Shown piece by piece: positions 9,186 through 17,801 of a DNA stretch of 64,000 bases; position 1 is the first letter of the stretch; the number at the start of each line of letters is the position of its first letter. The translations under genes were made by a program, and so were the position numbers. Origin of the DNA: CAWBJP01 sp963789165 (lineage in GTDB: Bacteria > Actinomycetota > Acidimicrobiia > IMCC26256 > BP-133); the NCBI GenBank assembly GCA_963789165.1, contig CAWBJP010000012.1, forward strand, positions 62,001 to 126,000. Reading direction: 5' to 3'. Under the pieces are notes generated by a model. That model was not told where the DNA came from, searched no databases, and was given only the letters and a program-made list of their open reading frames with translations.

Positions 9186-9228
9186 GGCACCGCACTTGGT
9201 AGAATCGCGATTTACCAAGTGAGGTGCC
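9186..9228. promoter_or_regulatory. Large palindromic operator of the toxin-antitoxin operon
   Basis: A 43-nt near-perfect palindrome lies immediately before the antitoxin gene: GGCACC-g-CACTTGGTA (9186-9201) pairs with TACCAAGTG-a-GGTGCC (9213-9228), and the centre holds a further palindrome AATCGCGATT (9203-9212). A degenerate copy of the central TAGAATCGCGAT occurs about 35 nt upstream. The right arm covers the Shine-Dalgarno GAGG (9221-9224), so it could act both as DNA operator for an AbrB-fold antitoxin and as an RNA hairpin masking the ribosome-binding site. Confidence 0.65.
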
Positions 9229-9229
9229 A

Positions 9230-9466
9230 ATGGCGACGCCAGCTGAGTTCCTGGTTTCCACGAGTGGACAGATGTCAGTGCCGGCTGCCGTGCGCCGTCG
9301 CTGGGGTCTTGATCATGGCGGGCCGGTGATCGTCATCGACCTCGGCGACGCGGTAGTGCTCCTACCAGCCGGAGGCAGGCAGCGCCTCCTGGCGAGCGTC
9401 CTGTCGGCCGAGGATCACGCTCGATTCGTCAGCGCCCTCGAGGACCCCGACCTGGCGACGACGTAA
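9230..9466 (+). CDS. AbrB/MazE-fold antitoxin
   Basis: A 78-residue protein with the swapped-hairpin AbrB DNA-binding domain at its N-terminus (STSGQMSVPAAVRRRWGLDHGGPVIVIDLGDAVVLLP, given here in outline) and a short helical tail likely to bind the toxin. ATG at 9230 is preceded by GAGG; an in-frame GTG at 9224 is inside that site and less likely. It ends with TAA directly abutting the TTG start of the PIN-like gene, a classic antitoxin-toxin arrangement. Confidence 0.75.
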   Translation: MATPAEFLVSTSGQMSVPAAVRRRWGLDHGGPVIVIDLGDAVVLLPAGGRQRLLASVLSAEDHARFVSALEDPDLATT

Positions 9467-9934
9467 TTGGCCCGCATCGTCCTCGACGATCATTTGTTGC
9501 GTGACGTCCTCGTCGGTGACCGCCTCCCGGACCTCGACGGGCTCGGCGCCGACGGCATCGCAACCACGGGCCTGTGGCTTTTCCGCCTGTGTTCGTCCTT
9601 TGCGGACCCGACCGTGGCTGGAAAGCTATCGGCACCAGTGGCGGCCCTTCCCGCCGATCTACAGGCCGCCTTCCGCTCGCAGCTGACCGCTCTCCCCGCG
9701 GAAATCGTGGTCCTCCCGCTGAGCGAGCTCGCCTGGTCGATGGCTGAGCTCCGGCACCGTCACCGCGCCGAAGGCCGGGCCCTTTCGGCGGCGATGGTCG
9801 AAGCGCTTGCCGCTGCCCATCGCCTCGCGGGGGGCATTGCCGTCTCGACGCACGACGTCGGACCCAACCTCCGGGCCGCGGCGGAGGCCGACGGCGTGGT
9901 TTTCCACATCGTGGAGTCGACCCGGCCCCGTTGA
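9467..9934 (+). CDS. PIN-domain (VapC-like) toxin
   Basis: A 155-residue protein starting with TTG immediately after the antitoxin stop. It begins IVLDDHLLRDVL, placing an early Asp as in PIN ribonucleases, has a mid-helix Glu/Arg-rich segment (WSMAELRHRHRAEGRAL) and ends with STHDVGPNLRAAAEADGV, the last PIN acidic residue and helix. VapC toxins cleave RNA (often tRNA or rRNA). The family match is moderate because the sequence is divergent; genetic context with an AbrB antitoxin supports it. Confidence 0.65.
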   Translation: MARIVLDDHLLRDVLVGDRLPDLDGLGADGIATTGLWLFRLCSSFADPTVAGKLSAPVAALPADLQAAFRSQLTALPAEIVVLPLSELAWSMAELRHRHRAEGRALSAAMVEALAAAHRLAGGIAVSTHDVGPNLRAAAEADGVVFHIVESTRPR

Positions 9935-9958
9935 TGCCCGCGGAGGTGGCTCCGTCCG

Positions 9959-10333
9959 TCAGGGCGACGCCCGAGTGGCCCGCCACGCCACCCAGATCAT
10001 GGGGAGCTGGAAGGGGACCCGGGCCCACATGAGGACCGGGCTGTCGAAGACGCCGGGGTTGCGGCCCGTCCCGGCGTCGAGCGCCAACTGGACGTTGGCC
10101 GGCCAGATGGCGAGCAGCACGGCGACGCTGAGCGGGCCGGCCCACCGCTTCCGGCGGGCCAGGCCCACGGCGCACAGCACCTCGAGGGCGCCACTGGCGT
10201 AGACCACGGCCCGCTTGGCCGGGATCCAGTGGGGAATGGCCTGCACGTACTCGTCCCGCACGAAGTGGAGCGAGCCGCCGAGACCGAGGACCGCGGCCAG
10301 GGCGAGAGTGGCGCGGTCCCGGGTCACGAGCAC
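9959..10333 (-). CDS. DoxX-like small membrane protein
   Basis: A 124-residue protein with four hydrophobic segments; the sequence SLHFVRDEYVQAIPHWIPAKR after the first helix and ASGALEVLCAVGL in the second resemble DoxX/SURF4-type proteins. Start ATG at 10333. Function in this branch is unknown, though DoxX relatives take part in redox processes at the membrane. A strong hairpin lies just upstream, separating it from the Leu/Gly repeat gene. Confidence 0.65.
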   Translation of the reverse strand: MLVTRDRATLALAAVLGLGGSLHFVRDEYVQAIPHWIPAKRAVVYASGALEVLCAVGLARRKRWAGPLSVAVLLAIWPANVQLALDAGTGRNPGVFDSPVLMWARVPFQLPMIWVAWRATRASP

Positions 10334-10352
10334 CGGGCGACCGTAAAGCCGA

Positions 10353-10378
10353 GCCCCCGGCCTGTCCAGGCCGGGGGC
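10353..10378. terminator. Strong GC hairpin (terminator-like)
   Basis: GCCCCCGGCCTG-tc-CAGGCCGGGGGC forms a perfect 12-bp stem. It follows the minus-strand Leu/Gly repeat gene and precedes the DoxX-like gene on the same strand. There is no T-run after it in either direction, so if it terminates transcription it is not a canonical intrinsic terminator. Confidence 0.6.
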
Positions 10379-10380
10379 GG

Positions 10381-10417
10381 GGCTACAGGGCTGGGGCTAC
10401 AGGGCTGGAACTACAGG
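10381..10417. repeat. 14-bp tandem repeat, 2.6 copies
   Basis: GGCTACAGGGCTGG occurs at 10381-10394 and 10395-10408, then a partial copy runs into the stop codon of the Leu/Gly repeat gene. It is adjacent to the hairpin at 10353. Confidence 0.7.
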
Positions 10418-11781
10418 CCCAAGATGCCGAGCAGGTCGCCCAACAACGGCAGGTCGGAGGTGGAACTGGTCCCGAGCAGGCTGCCGACCACGGGCAGGCC
10501 GCCGCTCGTGAGACCGAGGAGCGAGCCCACCAGGGGGAGGCTGCTGGTGCTGTTGGCCGAACCGATCAGCGTGCCGACGAGGGGAAGGCCGGTGGGCCCT
10601 GCCGCCCCCAGTACCTGGCCGAGGATGGGGAGGACGGCGTCGGGCAGCCCGGTGAGGAGCTGGCCGGTGTCCCGGGCCTGGCTGGTGGAGAGCGGGGTGA
10701 TCAGCTTGCCGACCAAGGGCAGGCTGGACGTGGGCAGGCCCCCGAGGAGCGAGGTGACCGTGGACAGCCCGGAAGCCGACAGCGGGCTCGTGGACCCGCC
10801 GAGGAGGCCTCCGAGCAGCCCGCCGATGAGCCCGGTCGGGCTGCCGACCAGGCTGGTCAACGAGGCCGTCCCGTTGGAGGCGGCCAGCAGATTCCCGAGG
10901 GTGGTGAGATCGGCGGCCGAGAGGGTGTTGAGCAGGGTCCCGATGGCGTCGATCTGTCCGACGGGAAGCGAGGTGAGCAGGCCGTTGAGGGGCAGCGCAC
11001 TCGCCACCGGCAGCCCACCGAGCACGCTGCCGGTCAGCCCGGCGTTGCCCGCCGGGAGGATGTTGAGGAGGGAGCCGACCGGCCCGAGGGCTTCGAGCGG
11101 GAGGCCGCCGAGCAGCGCGGTCAGGTCGGGCACGACGCCTGCCGGCAACGTCCCGAGGATTCCGTCCAGGGCGAGGAGGTCACCGCCCGAGACCGTGCCG
11201 AGCAGCTGGTTGACCAGGGCGAGCACTTCGGGGGTCAGGCCGTTGAGCAGATCGGTGACCACCGGCACGTTGCCGAGATCGAGGACGCCCAGGAGGTCGT
11301 CGAGCGCCCCCACGTCGAGACCGGGGACGGAGAGGGTGCCTTCGGGACTGACAGTGGCGTTCGGGGCGGAGGCCGGCTTGCTGGTCGGCGCCGTGGTCCC
11401 GGAGGGCAGCACCGGCCTGACCGCCCGCAGGACGGTGGTCACGGTGGTGCCCAGAGGCCCGGCGACCGGAGCGGGGAGTGCCACCTGCGCACCTGCGGTG
11501 GGAGCAGCCAGGACGCCGCCCAGGGTCGTCGGGGAGGATTTCCGGGTCGTCGTCTTGCGGGCGGCAGAAGAGCCGATGTCCTCGAATCCCTCGGTGCTGG
11601 CGTTCGCCGAAGCGCCGACGCCGGGGGCGGCGGCCTGGACGTTGACGCCGCCCGCGCCGCCGGGTCCCGACATGGCGAAGGCGCTGACGACGCCGGCCAC
11701 GAACACCATGACGGCGCCTGCCGCTACGGCCCGGGTGAGCCCGTCGCGGGGCTGGGGTCGGTACGTCGTCACACTGGTCAC
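10411..11781 (-). CDS. Secreted Leu/Gly-rich repeat protein
   Basis: A 456-residue protein of unrecognised family. The N-terminus (VTSVTTYRPQPRDGLTRAV) is followed by a hydrophobic helix (about residues 17-38), then an Ala/Gly/Thr-rich linker and, from about residue 150 on, roughly a dozen degenerate repeats built on the pattern LPLVGxLLG / LGGLPxxxL with 20-25 residue spacing. Such regular Leu-Gly-Pro repeats suggest an extended surface or envelope structure. I chose the GTG at 11781 because GGAGG lies six bases upstream; the longer ATG start at 11835 has no such site. Composition is biased toward L, G and S, with almost no aromatic residues. Confidence 0.65.
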   Translation of the reverse strand: MTSVTTYRPQPRDGLTRAVAAGAVMVFVAGVVSAFAMSGPGGAGGVNVQAAAPGVGASANASTEGFEDIGSSAARKTTTRKSSPTTLGGVLAAPTAGAQVALPAPVAGPLGTTVTTVLRAVRPVLPSGTTAPTSKPASAPNATVSPEGTLSVPGLDVGALDDLLGVLDLGNVPVVTDLLNGLTPEVLALVNQLLGTVSGGDLLALDGILGTLPAGVVPDLTALLGGLPLEALGPVGSLLNILPAGNAGLTGSVLGGLPVASALPLNGLLTSLPVGQIDAIGTLLNTLSAADLTTLGNLLAASNGTASLTSLVGSPTGLIGGLLGGLLGGSTSPLSASGLSTVTSLLGGLPTSSLPLVGKLITPLSTSQARDTGQLLTGLPDAVLPILGQVLGAAGPTGLPLVGTLIGSANSTSSLPLVGSLLGLTSGGLPVVGSLLGTSSTSDLPLLGDLLGILGL

Positions 11782-11965
11782 TAAGGGCCTCCGTTCGCGC
11801 CGCCGCGCTGAGTATCTAGAGGAAGGTGTCGGCACCCCGTGGTGCCGGCCGGAGGCGTTCTGGAAACTGTTGCCGGGTTAAGCCCGAATTGAGGATTCCC
11901 CGCTCCGGGGACCGGCCATGACCTGGACGTCCGCTTTTTACCCTAGGGCGCGCTAAGCTGATTTC

Positions 11966-12331
11966 ATGACACAGAGCGCCGCCCCCATCTTTCACGACAC
12001 CAAGAGCCCCCTGAGCTGTTGCGCCCGGTGCCACAAGGCGGAGCTCCTGGGGCGGGCCCTGCGGCGCCCCGTCTTCCGTTACGACAAGGTCGAGGTGGAG
12101 AGCGGACCCGCCCGCTACCGCGTCTTCCACGGTGGGGCCCACGTGGCCACGCTGGCCCGGGAACCGGCCCGGGGGCCGGCCCGCTACGAGGTCCTCCCGG
12201 AGTGGGACAGCGAAGGCGCCGAGATCCGGGCCACCTCACTGCAGGACGCCCGGGCCCAGGCCGAGGAGGCCTACACCGCCGTCTGGCGGGAGGGGAAGTA
12301 CGTGGCCCGGGGGCCGGTCCAGGCCCTGTAG
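11966..12331 (+). CDS. Hypothetical protein (121 aa)
   Basis: A soluble basic protein not assigned to a family. It has a CCARCHK motif near residue 18 that could bind metal, then beta-rich central sequence (ARYRVFHGGAHVATLAREP) and a C-terminal helix with ARAQAEEAYTAVW. The ATG at 11966 lies about 180 nt from the divergent Leu/Gly repeat gene. A helix-turn-helix gene follows after a 9-nt gap containing AGGAGG, indicating an operon. Confidence 0.55.
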   Translation: MTQSAAPIFHDTKSPLSCCARCHKAELLGRALRRPVFRYDKVEVESGPARYRVFHGGAHVATLAREPARGPARYEVLPEWDSEGAEIRATSLQDARAQAEEAYTAVWREGKYVARGPVQAL

Positions 12332-12340
12332 GAGGAAGGG

Positions 12341-12589
12341 ATGCCGTCCTCCGATCCGTGGCTCCGGGCGCGCCGGGCCACGGACGAGATGGAATCGCAT
12401 CTCGACGCCCTCGCCCACCTGGCCGATGAGCGGGCCATGGCCGTGCGGGAGCTGCTGGGACACGGGCTCACCCGCTCCGAGATCGCCCGCGGGCTCGGAG
12501 TCACGCCCTCGGTCATCACCAAGATCCTCAAGCGACCGGCGGTCTCCCGCCTCGACGGTCAGGAAGCGGCGGTCGCCCGGTCGTCGTGA
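12341..12589 (+). CDS. Small helix-turn-helix protein
   Basis: An 82-residue protein with one clear helix-turn-helix: LTRSEIARGLGVTPSVITKI (about residues 46-65), preceded by two helices. It is expected to bind DNA, perhaps as a small regulator. It starts 10 nt after the preceding hypothetical gene with an AGGAGG ribosome-binding site, so the two are co-transcribed; what they regulate is not shown by the sequence. Confidence 0.65.
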   Translation: MPSSDPWLRARRATDEMESHLDALAHLADERAMAVRELLGHGLTRSEIARGLGVTPSVITKILKRPAVSRLDGQEAAVARSS

Positions 12590-12602
12590 CCGGTGCCGGT
12601 CC

Positions 12603-13067
12603 TCATTCGGACCGCTCGTCGTCCTCTTCCTCGGCGAGGAGGCCACTGGCGGCGGCCAGCGCGGTACCGGCCCGGACCGCCTCCTCGTAGATCACGGCCA
12701 GATGATGTGCGGCGGCCGCCGGGTTCGGTCCCAGCGGCGGGTCGCCTAACGAGCGGGGGAGCGGCCGCCGGGTCCGCGGTGGGCGTGATCCTGGTCACCG
12801 GCGGCGGGACGTCGTCAGGCCGGCCCCAGAAGTCCACCTCGGACGTGCGCCGCTGGGCGGGAGCGCCGCGGCCTCCGGACGACGAACGCCCCCCGGACGA
12901 TCGCCCTCCGGACGACGAACGCCCACCGGACGAGGTTCGGTTGGGCGCGGGGACTGGCCGGTGCCGGAGCGGCCCTTGGCCGGGCGACGCCGGCGGTTCC
13001 CGCTGCCGCTTCCCCCGCCGCCGCCGCCGCCGCCGCCGCTACCGCCGCCGCCGCTCCCGTCGCTCAT
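12603..13067 (-). pseudogene. Gly-rich gene after SNF2, frameshifted (SWIM-partner-like tail)
   Basis: The start ATG at 13067 overlaps the SNF2 stop (ATGA). It encodes MSDGSGGGGSGG, then basic NRRRRPAKG; the natural continuation in a second frame reads SSGGRSSSGGR repeats and TSEVDFWGRPDDVPPP, and the first frame resumes with LGDPPLGPNPAAAAHHLAV and YEEAVRAGTALAAA to a stop at 12603. Breaks lie around 12900-12965 and at the C5/G5 run near 12755. The tail resembles the C-terminus of SWIM zinc-finger proteins that are often encoded beside actinobacterial SNF2 helicases, but no CxCxnCxH SWIM motif is present. Low certainty. Confidence 0.35.
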
Positions 13068-16000
13068 GCTGCGGCCTCGTCTCCCGAGCGGGGCTTCTGC
13101 CCGGCCACCTCGTCCACCAGGGCGTTCGGACCCAGGCCGAGGGCGAGGCGCAACTGGTCGGCGCCGAGGTCCCCGAGCGAGCTGCTGGCGGGCAGGACGA
13201 GGTCGGCGATGTGCCGCTTGCCGGCCACCACCTCCTCGACCCGCTCGTCCACCGTGCCCGGGCAGATCAGGCGATGGGAGACGACGGTGTGCGACTGGCC
13301 GATCCGCCACGCCCGGTCACGGGCCTGGTCCTCCACCGCCGGGTTCCACCAGCGGTCGTAGAGGACCACGTGGCTGGCGGCGGTGAGGTTGAGGCCGGTG
13401 CCCCCGGCCTTGATGGACAGCACCAGCGCCCCGGGGCCGGTGCCTTCCTGGAACTCCTTGACCATGCGGTCCCGGGCGCCCCGGGACATCCCGCCGTGGT
13501 AGCAGCCGATGGGCAGGCCGGTGCGTTCCGTGAGATGGGCGGCCAGTCGTTCCCCCCAGCGAGCGAAGTGGGTGAACACGAGCATGCGCTCGCCGGCCTC
13601 GAAGACGGCTTCGATCAGCTCCTCGAGCCGGGCCAGCTTCCCCGACCGTCCGTCGAGCGGTCCCTGGTCGTCGTCGAGGTAGGCGGCGGGATGGTCGCAG
13701 ATCTGCTTCAGGTGGGTGATGGCGGCCAGCACGTGGCCCTTGCGCGCCTTCTGGTCCACCTCGGGTCCCTGGTCCAGGAGGTTGTCCAGCACCGCCTGGT
13801 AGAGCCCGACCTGCTCGGGCGTCATGGCACAGCGGTCGAGCTCGTCGATCTTGTCGGGAAGCTCGGCGGCGATCTCGGGCTCCAACTTGGTGCGCCGGAA
13901 CACGAGCAGGCCGTTCAGGGCCCGCAGGGCCGCCTCGCCCGCCCGGCCCTTCCCCTCCCCGCTGCGGGAGAGCGCCTCCACGAAGGTGTTCCGGGGTCCG
14001 ACCAGGCCCGGATTGGTGAAGTCGAGAATGGCCCACAGGTCGCCCAGCCCGTTCTCCACCGGCGTGCCGGTGAGGGCCAACCGGCTGCGGGCCGAGATGC
14101 GGCGGAGTTCCTGGGCCGTGTCGCTGGCCGGGTTCTTGATGGCCTGGGCCTCGTCCACCACCAGCCGGTCCCACTTGATCTCGGCCAGGGCATCCACGTC
14201 GCGCACGGCGGTGGCGTAGGTCGTGATGAGGACATCGGCTCCGGCGACCTCGGCGGCGACGTCCTCGGCGCCGGCCCGGTCGGCGCCGTGGTGGATCCGT
14301 ACGTCCAGGTCGGGGGCGAAGCGCTCGGCCTCCGCCGCCCAGTTGCTGAGGACGGCGGCCGGGGCGATGACCAGCGTCGGCCCTTCCTTCCGGCCTTCCA
14401 GCACGTGGGCCAGGACGGTCGGCGTCTTGCCCAGACCCATGTCCATGGCCAGGCAGCCCCCGAGACCGGCCCGGTCGAGGAACCCCAGCCAGCCCCGGGC
14501 CTCAGTCTGGTAGTGACGGAGCTCGCCGGCGAATCCCTCCGGCGCCGGGAGCGGACGGGCGGCACCGGCGGCCGCGCCCCGCACCAGGTCGACGGCCCAC
14601 CCATGCCCTTCGACCAACGTGGGGCCGCCCATGGGGCCACCCTCGAGGCCGACGGCGTGACGGAGGATGGCCGCCCCGGAGAGCTCGGTGGTGCCGGCCC
14701 GGTCGGCCAGCGCGGCGGCCGCGGCCTCGAGGTCGGCCTTGTCGAGCTCGACCCAGCCTCCCTTGACCTTCACCAGCGGCCGGGCCTGGGCGGCGAGGCG
14801 GGCGATGGCGCCGGCGTCGAGCTCGACGTCGTCGACCAGCACCGACCAGCGCACCTTGGACAGCTGCTGGGCACCGACCAGGGACGGCCCGGAGAGAGCC
14901 TCGGCGGTGAGCTGGAGGCGGGTGGAGGCCTTGCGCCGGGACAGGGCGGGGACCCGCACCCGGAACCCGGCCGCCTCCAGGACCGGTCCGGTGGTGGTCA
15001 TGAGGTCCCAGGCCTCGCCGCCGTCGAGGACGACGCGCCCCCGGCGCCGGCCCGGACGCATCAGGGCGGGGAGGAGGCGTTCGAGGCGGCGCAGCTCGGC
15101 TTCCACCGCCGTCGCCCAGGCGCGGCGGTCGCCACCCAGGGCGTCCTCGACGTGCTGGCGGCCGTCAGGACCCTCGACCTCGACGGTCAGGAGCCAGCCG
15201 CCGTCGTCCTCGGGGGCGGCCAGGCGGACGGTGAGCGGCGCCGTCCGGTCGCCGGTCACGGGTGCCGTCCAGCGGGAGAGCTCGTCGGCCAGCTCCGCCG
15301 CGGGGCGCACGGCGGCGCTGAAGGGTGTCCCGTCGAGGCCGGCGAGGACGGCTTCGCGGACCTCGGAACGGGAGCGGGCCACGGGCACGGTGGCGGCGGT
15401 GACGAGCCGGGCGGCGCCGGCCCGGCACACGGCGTCGACCACGGCGCCCAGCGCCGACCGGCACAGCTGGCTGGGGCGGCTCCGCGGCTGTTCGGCGGCG
15501 GACACGGCCCCGGGCATGCGGGCCGAGAGATTCCGGAGCCGGTCGGCGTCGACCAGGCCGGGAAGCCAGCGCACGCTGTGCTCGCCCGTACCCGGCCGGC
15601 CGGACCGGCCGCCGCCGGGGGGCACACCAGGCTGGGGATCATCTGGCCCCGGGCCACCAGCTCGGTTCCCCAGGCCGCCACCTCTCCCAGCCAGCGCAGG
15701 CTGGGGGCGGCCCCGGGCGCCAGCTGACCGGTGCCGACCCCGACCAGCCAGCCGAGCGTTTCGGCGACCGGTGCGGAGACCGCCGGCGTCCGCCCGCCAC
15801 CGGGGACGGAGATGCCGGGGTGCGCGTCCCACGAGATCGATCCGGCTCCGGCCTCAGCCATCAGGCGGTCGCGCTCTTCAGCCGGGGGGCGGGCGACGGA
15901 CGAGCTGGCCGCCCACAGCACGACGCGCCCGTCCTGGAAGGAGGCCTGGAGGGCGGGGGGCGACGGGGGCAGGCTCGGTCCCTCGTCGGCCGGCGGGCGC

Positions 16001-16116
16001 TCCCGCGCGGGGCGGCGCTCAGCCTCGGCCCGCGGCGCGGGCCTCGGGTCGCCCACCAGGCGGCTGAGGGCGCTCCGCAGCCGGTCGCGCTCTTCGGTGA
16101 AGTCGGCCACCACCAT
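13064..16116 (-). pseudogene. SNF2-family helicase/ATPase, one frameshift
   Basis: A SWI2/SNF2 ATPase of about 1,015 residues. The C-terminal two thirds hold the helicase motifs: MDMGLGKTPTVLAH (motif I), VIAPAAVLSNW (Ia), VVDEAQAIKNP (DEAQ box, II), ALTGTPVENGLGDLW (III), FTHFARWGERLA (IV), SIKAGGTGLNLTAASHVVLY (V) and DRAWRIGQ (VI). The N-terminal part is in another frame; the switch lies between about 15560 and 15625, and a one-base loss in the G6 run at 15617-15622 would explain it. Coding similarity continues upstream of the ATG at 16116 to a CTG at 16308 with no normal start codon, so the true start is uncertain. Confidence 0.8.
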
Positions 16117-16308
16117 GTCGCGCTCCGGGCCCGTGATGCGGCGGGCGGCGGGGAGGGCGGCCTCGGTTTCGGCCAGCAGGCGTCGCAGGGTAGCGGCCCA
16201 CTCCGCAGGAGCGGCCCGAAGCGTGGCCAGCTCCTCGGGTGTGGCGCAACCAGCCGCCTCCGAGGAGGCGAGCGCCTCGAAGTTGATGTTCAGTTCGTTC
16301 TCCGTCAG

Positions 16309-16466
16309 CTATCGGGCGCATCTATGGCCATGCAGCTCTCGGGACGCATGGCGGGCGCCTATGGCTGGCCGTCTACCCAAGGGGACAACCAACGCCATCA
16401 TTCTACGGTGCGGGCGATCGATTATCGACCCGGCGGTCCGAGAGAGGGCCTGGGACACTCCCCGGG
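16309..16466. other. Intergenic region, no gene seen
   Basis: Between the SNF2 upstream extension and the rhodanese gene stop. It is less GC-rich than the surroundings and contains CATTCTACGGTGC and GATCGATTATCGACC (a short dyad). It presumably holds the SNF2 promoter. No coding potential that I trust in any frame. Confidence 0.4.
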
Positions 16467-16925
16467 TCAGTGGCTGTCGCTGGTGGAGGCGTCCGGCTGC
16501 TTGTTGTGCAAGAGGGTGTTCCCGGCGGCTTCCCACGCCTTCATGCCACCCTCGAGATGGGACACGTTGGTGTATCCGGCTCCGGTCAGGGCGTTCCCCG
16601 CCGTATCCGACATCCGGCCCGACATGCAGTAGAGGAGGATCTCGGAGCCCTTGTCGGCCGGCAGTTGGGCGTCGCCCAGGATGCGGTCGAAGGGAATGAA
16701 GGCGTCAGTGTCCGCCAGTTCGCCCTCGTAGGGGATGTGGACGTTGATGACCTCCGCATCGGCGTCGCTCATCCGGTCCGAGAACTGAGCGGGATCGAGG
16801 CGACCGAGTGAGACGGTCGAGGAGGCTCCGCTCTCGTCGGAGCCGCCCTCGTCGGAGCCGCAGGACACCAGACCGACGGACACGGCGGCGACCGACAGAC
16901 AGAGGACCAGGCGTTTCATCGACAT
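16467..16925 (-). CDS. Rhodanese-domain lipoprotein
   Basis: A secreted lipoprotein of about 152 residues: a basic N-terminus and hydrophobic helix ending in a lipobox (VGLVSC), an acidic Ser/Gly linker, then a single rhodanese domain. The catalytic loop is LLYCMSGRMS with the active Cys in place, and the domain ends YTNVSHLEGGMKAWEAAG as in typical sulfurtransferases. It should act outside the membrane on persulfide or thiol groups. Three start codons are possible (GTG 16934, ATG 16925, ATG 16919); a 14-bp palindrome overlaps the first two. Confidence 0.8.
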   Translation of the reverse strand: MSMKRLVLCLSVAAVSVGLVSCGSDEGGSDESGASSTVSLGRLDPAQFSDRMSDADAEVINVHIPYEGELADTDAFIPFDRILGDAQLPADKGSEILLYCMSGRMSDTAGNALTGAGYTNVSHLEGGMKAWEAAGNTLLHNKQPDASTSDSH

Positions 16926-16939
16926 GGAATGCACATTCC
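16926..16939. promoter_or_regulatory. 14-bp palindrome at the rhodanese gene start
   Basis: GGAATG-CA-CATTCC is a perfect dyad covering the region between the possible start codons of the rhodanese lipoprotein. It could be an operator, or shape the translation initiation region. No regulator is identified. Confidence 0.35.
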
Positions 16940-17112
16940 CACCCTAGGTCCGGATCGAACCCTCGGTGCGACCCGGCCGGTCAGAAAGGGCTCAGTCCGG
17001 GTTGGCAACCGGCTTGGAATGAGGGCCCGGATTGGGGGGTATGCGGTCCGAAACGGCCCTGGGACCTCTATGGTGGTTACCTGGGGTGTGTTCGGCGACG
17101 GGTGAGGTTGTC

Positions 17113-17406
17113 ATGGGAGTACAACGAACGAGCTTCGAGAAGCTCCAGCGGGAGCGGGCGAAGAAGGCCAAGGCGGCCGCCAAGCGCGAGCGCCGCGAGG
17201 AGCGCGCCAACGGCACCACCAACGAGGAGGGAGACGAGGACGTCCTGGCCGATGCCACGCCGGACGACGACCTGACTCCACTTTCCGCCTCTGAACTGCT
17301 CCGGATGGTGGCCCTCGTGCACGAGCGGTTCGAGGCCAAGCTGATCGACTTCGAGGAGTTCGAGGAGAAGAAGACCGAGCTCCTGGCCCGCCTGCCCACC
17401 GACTAG
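17113..17406 (+). CDS. Basic coiled-coil hypothetical protein
   Basis: A 97-residue protein starting MGVQRTSFEKLQRERAKKAK, a Lys/Arg/Ala-rich helix (residues 8-36), then an acidic linker (NEEGDEDVLADA) and a C-terminal helix-turn region (ERFEAKLIDFEEFEEKK) resembling the SHOCT-like short C-terminal domain. The charged two-part layout suggests nucleic acid or protein binding. The ATG at 17113 fits the start of the conserved helix; an earlier in-frame ATG adds unconserved sequence. The VOC gene starts 2 nt after its stop, so they form an operon. Confidence 0.6.
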   Translation: MGVQRTSFEKLQRERAKKAKAAAKRERREERANGTTNEEGDEDVLADATPDDDLTPLSASELLRMVALVHERFEAKLIDFEEFEEKKTELLARLPTD

Positions 17407-17408
17407 CC

Positions 17409-17792
17409 GTGGCTGTTCAGCTCAATCACACGATCGTCGCCGCCCGGGACAAGAAGGTTTCAGCCACCTTCATGGCCGAGATCCTGGGGCTCCCCGAGCC
17501 CGCTCCCTTCGGTCCCTTTCTGGGCGTCGCCGTGGACAACGGCGTCACGCTCGATTTCATCGACACCGACGCCGACATCACCCCCCAGCACTACGCCTTC
17601 CTGATCAGCGACGCCGAGTTCGACGAGATCTTCGGCCGGATCACCGAACGCCGGCTCGACTACTGGGCCGACCCCCACCGCAATGAACCGGGTGTGATCA
17701 ACACCCGGGATGGCGGGCGCGGGGTCTACTTCGAGGACCCCGACGGCCACTTCCTGGAGATCCTCACCCGCCCCTACGGCAGCGGGGGTTGA
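17409..17792 (+). CDS. VOC family (glyoxalase/bleomycin-resistance fold) protein
   Basis: A 127-residue protein with paired beta-alpha-beta modules. Metal-ligand positions are visible: His in QLNHTIVAA, His in PQHYAFLI, and Glu in FEDPDGHFLEIL. The GTG start at 17409 is 2 nt after the preceding stop. VOC proteins of this size are glyoxalases, epimerases or dioxygenases; the reaction cannot be assigned. Its end converges on the GNAT gene. Confidence 0.8.
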   Translation: MAVQLNHTIVAARDKKVSATFMAEILGLPEPAPFGPFLGVAVDNGVTLDFIDTDADITPQHYAFLISDAEFDEIFGRITERRLDYWADPHRNEPGVINTRDGGRGVYFEDPDGHFLEILTRPYGSGG

Positions 17793-17801
17793 CCGGCCTC
17801 T

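Noticed and set aside
13017..13057. CCG triplet run as a possible functional repeat
   Set aside because: It simply encodes the poly-Gly start of the gene after SNF2.
12593..15727. Open frame of 1,044 codons on the plus strand
   Set aside because: It is antisense to the SNF2 gene, which has all helicase motifs; the plus-strand product is a GC-driven shadow without domains.
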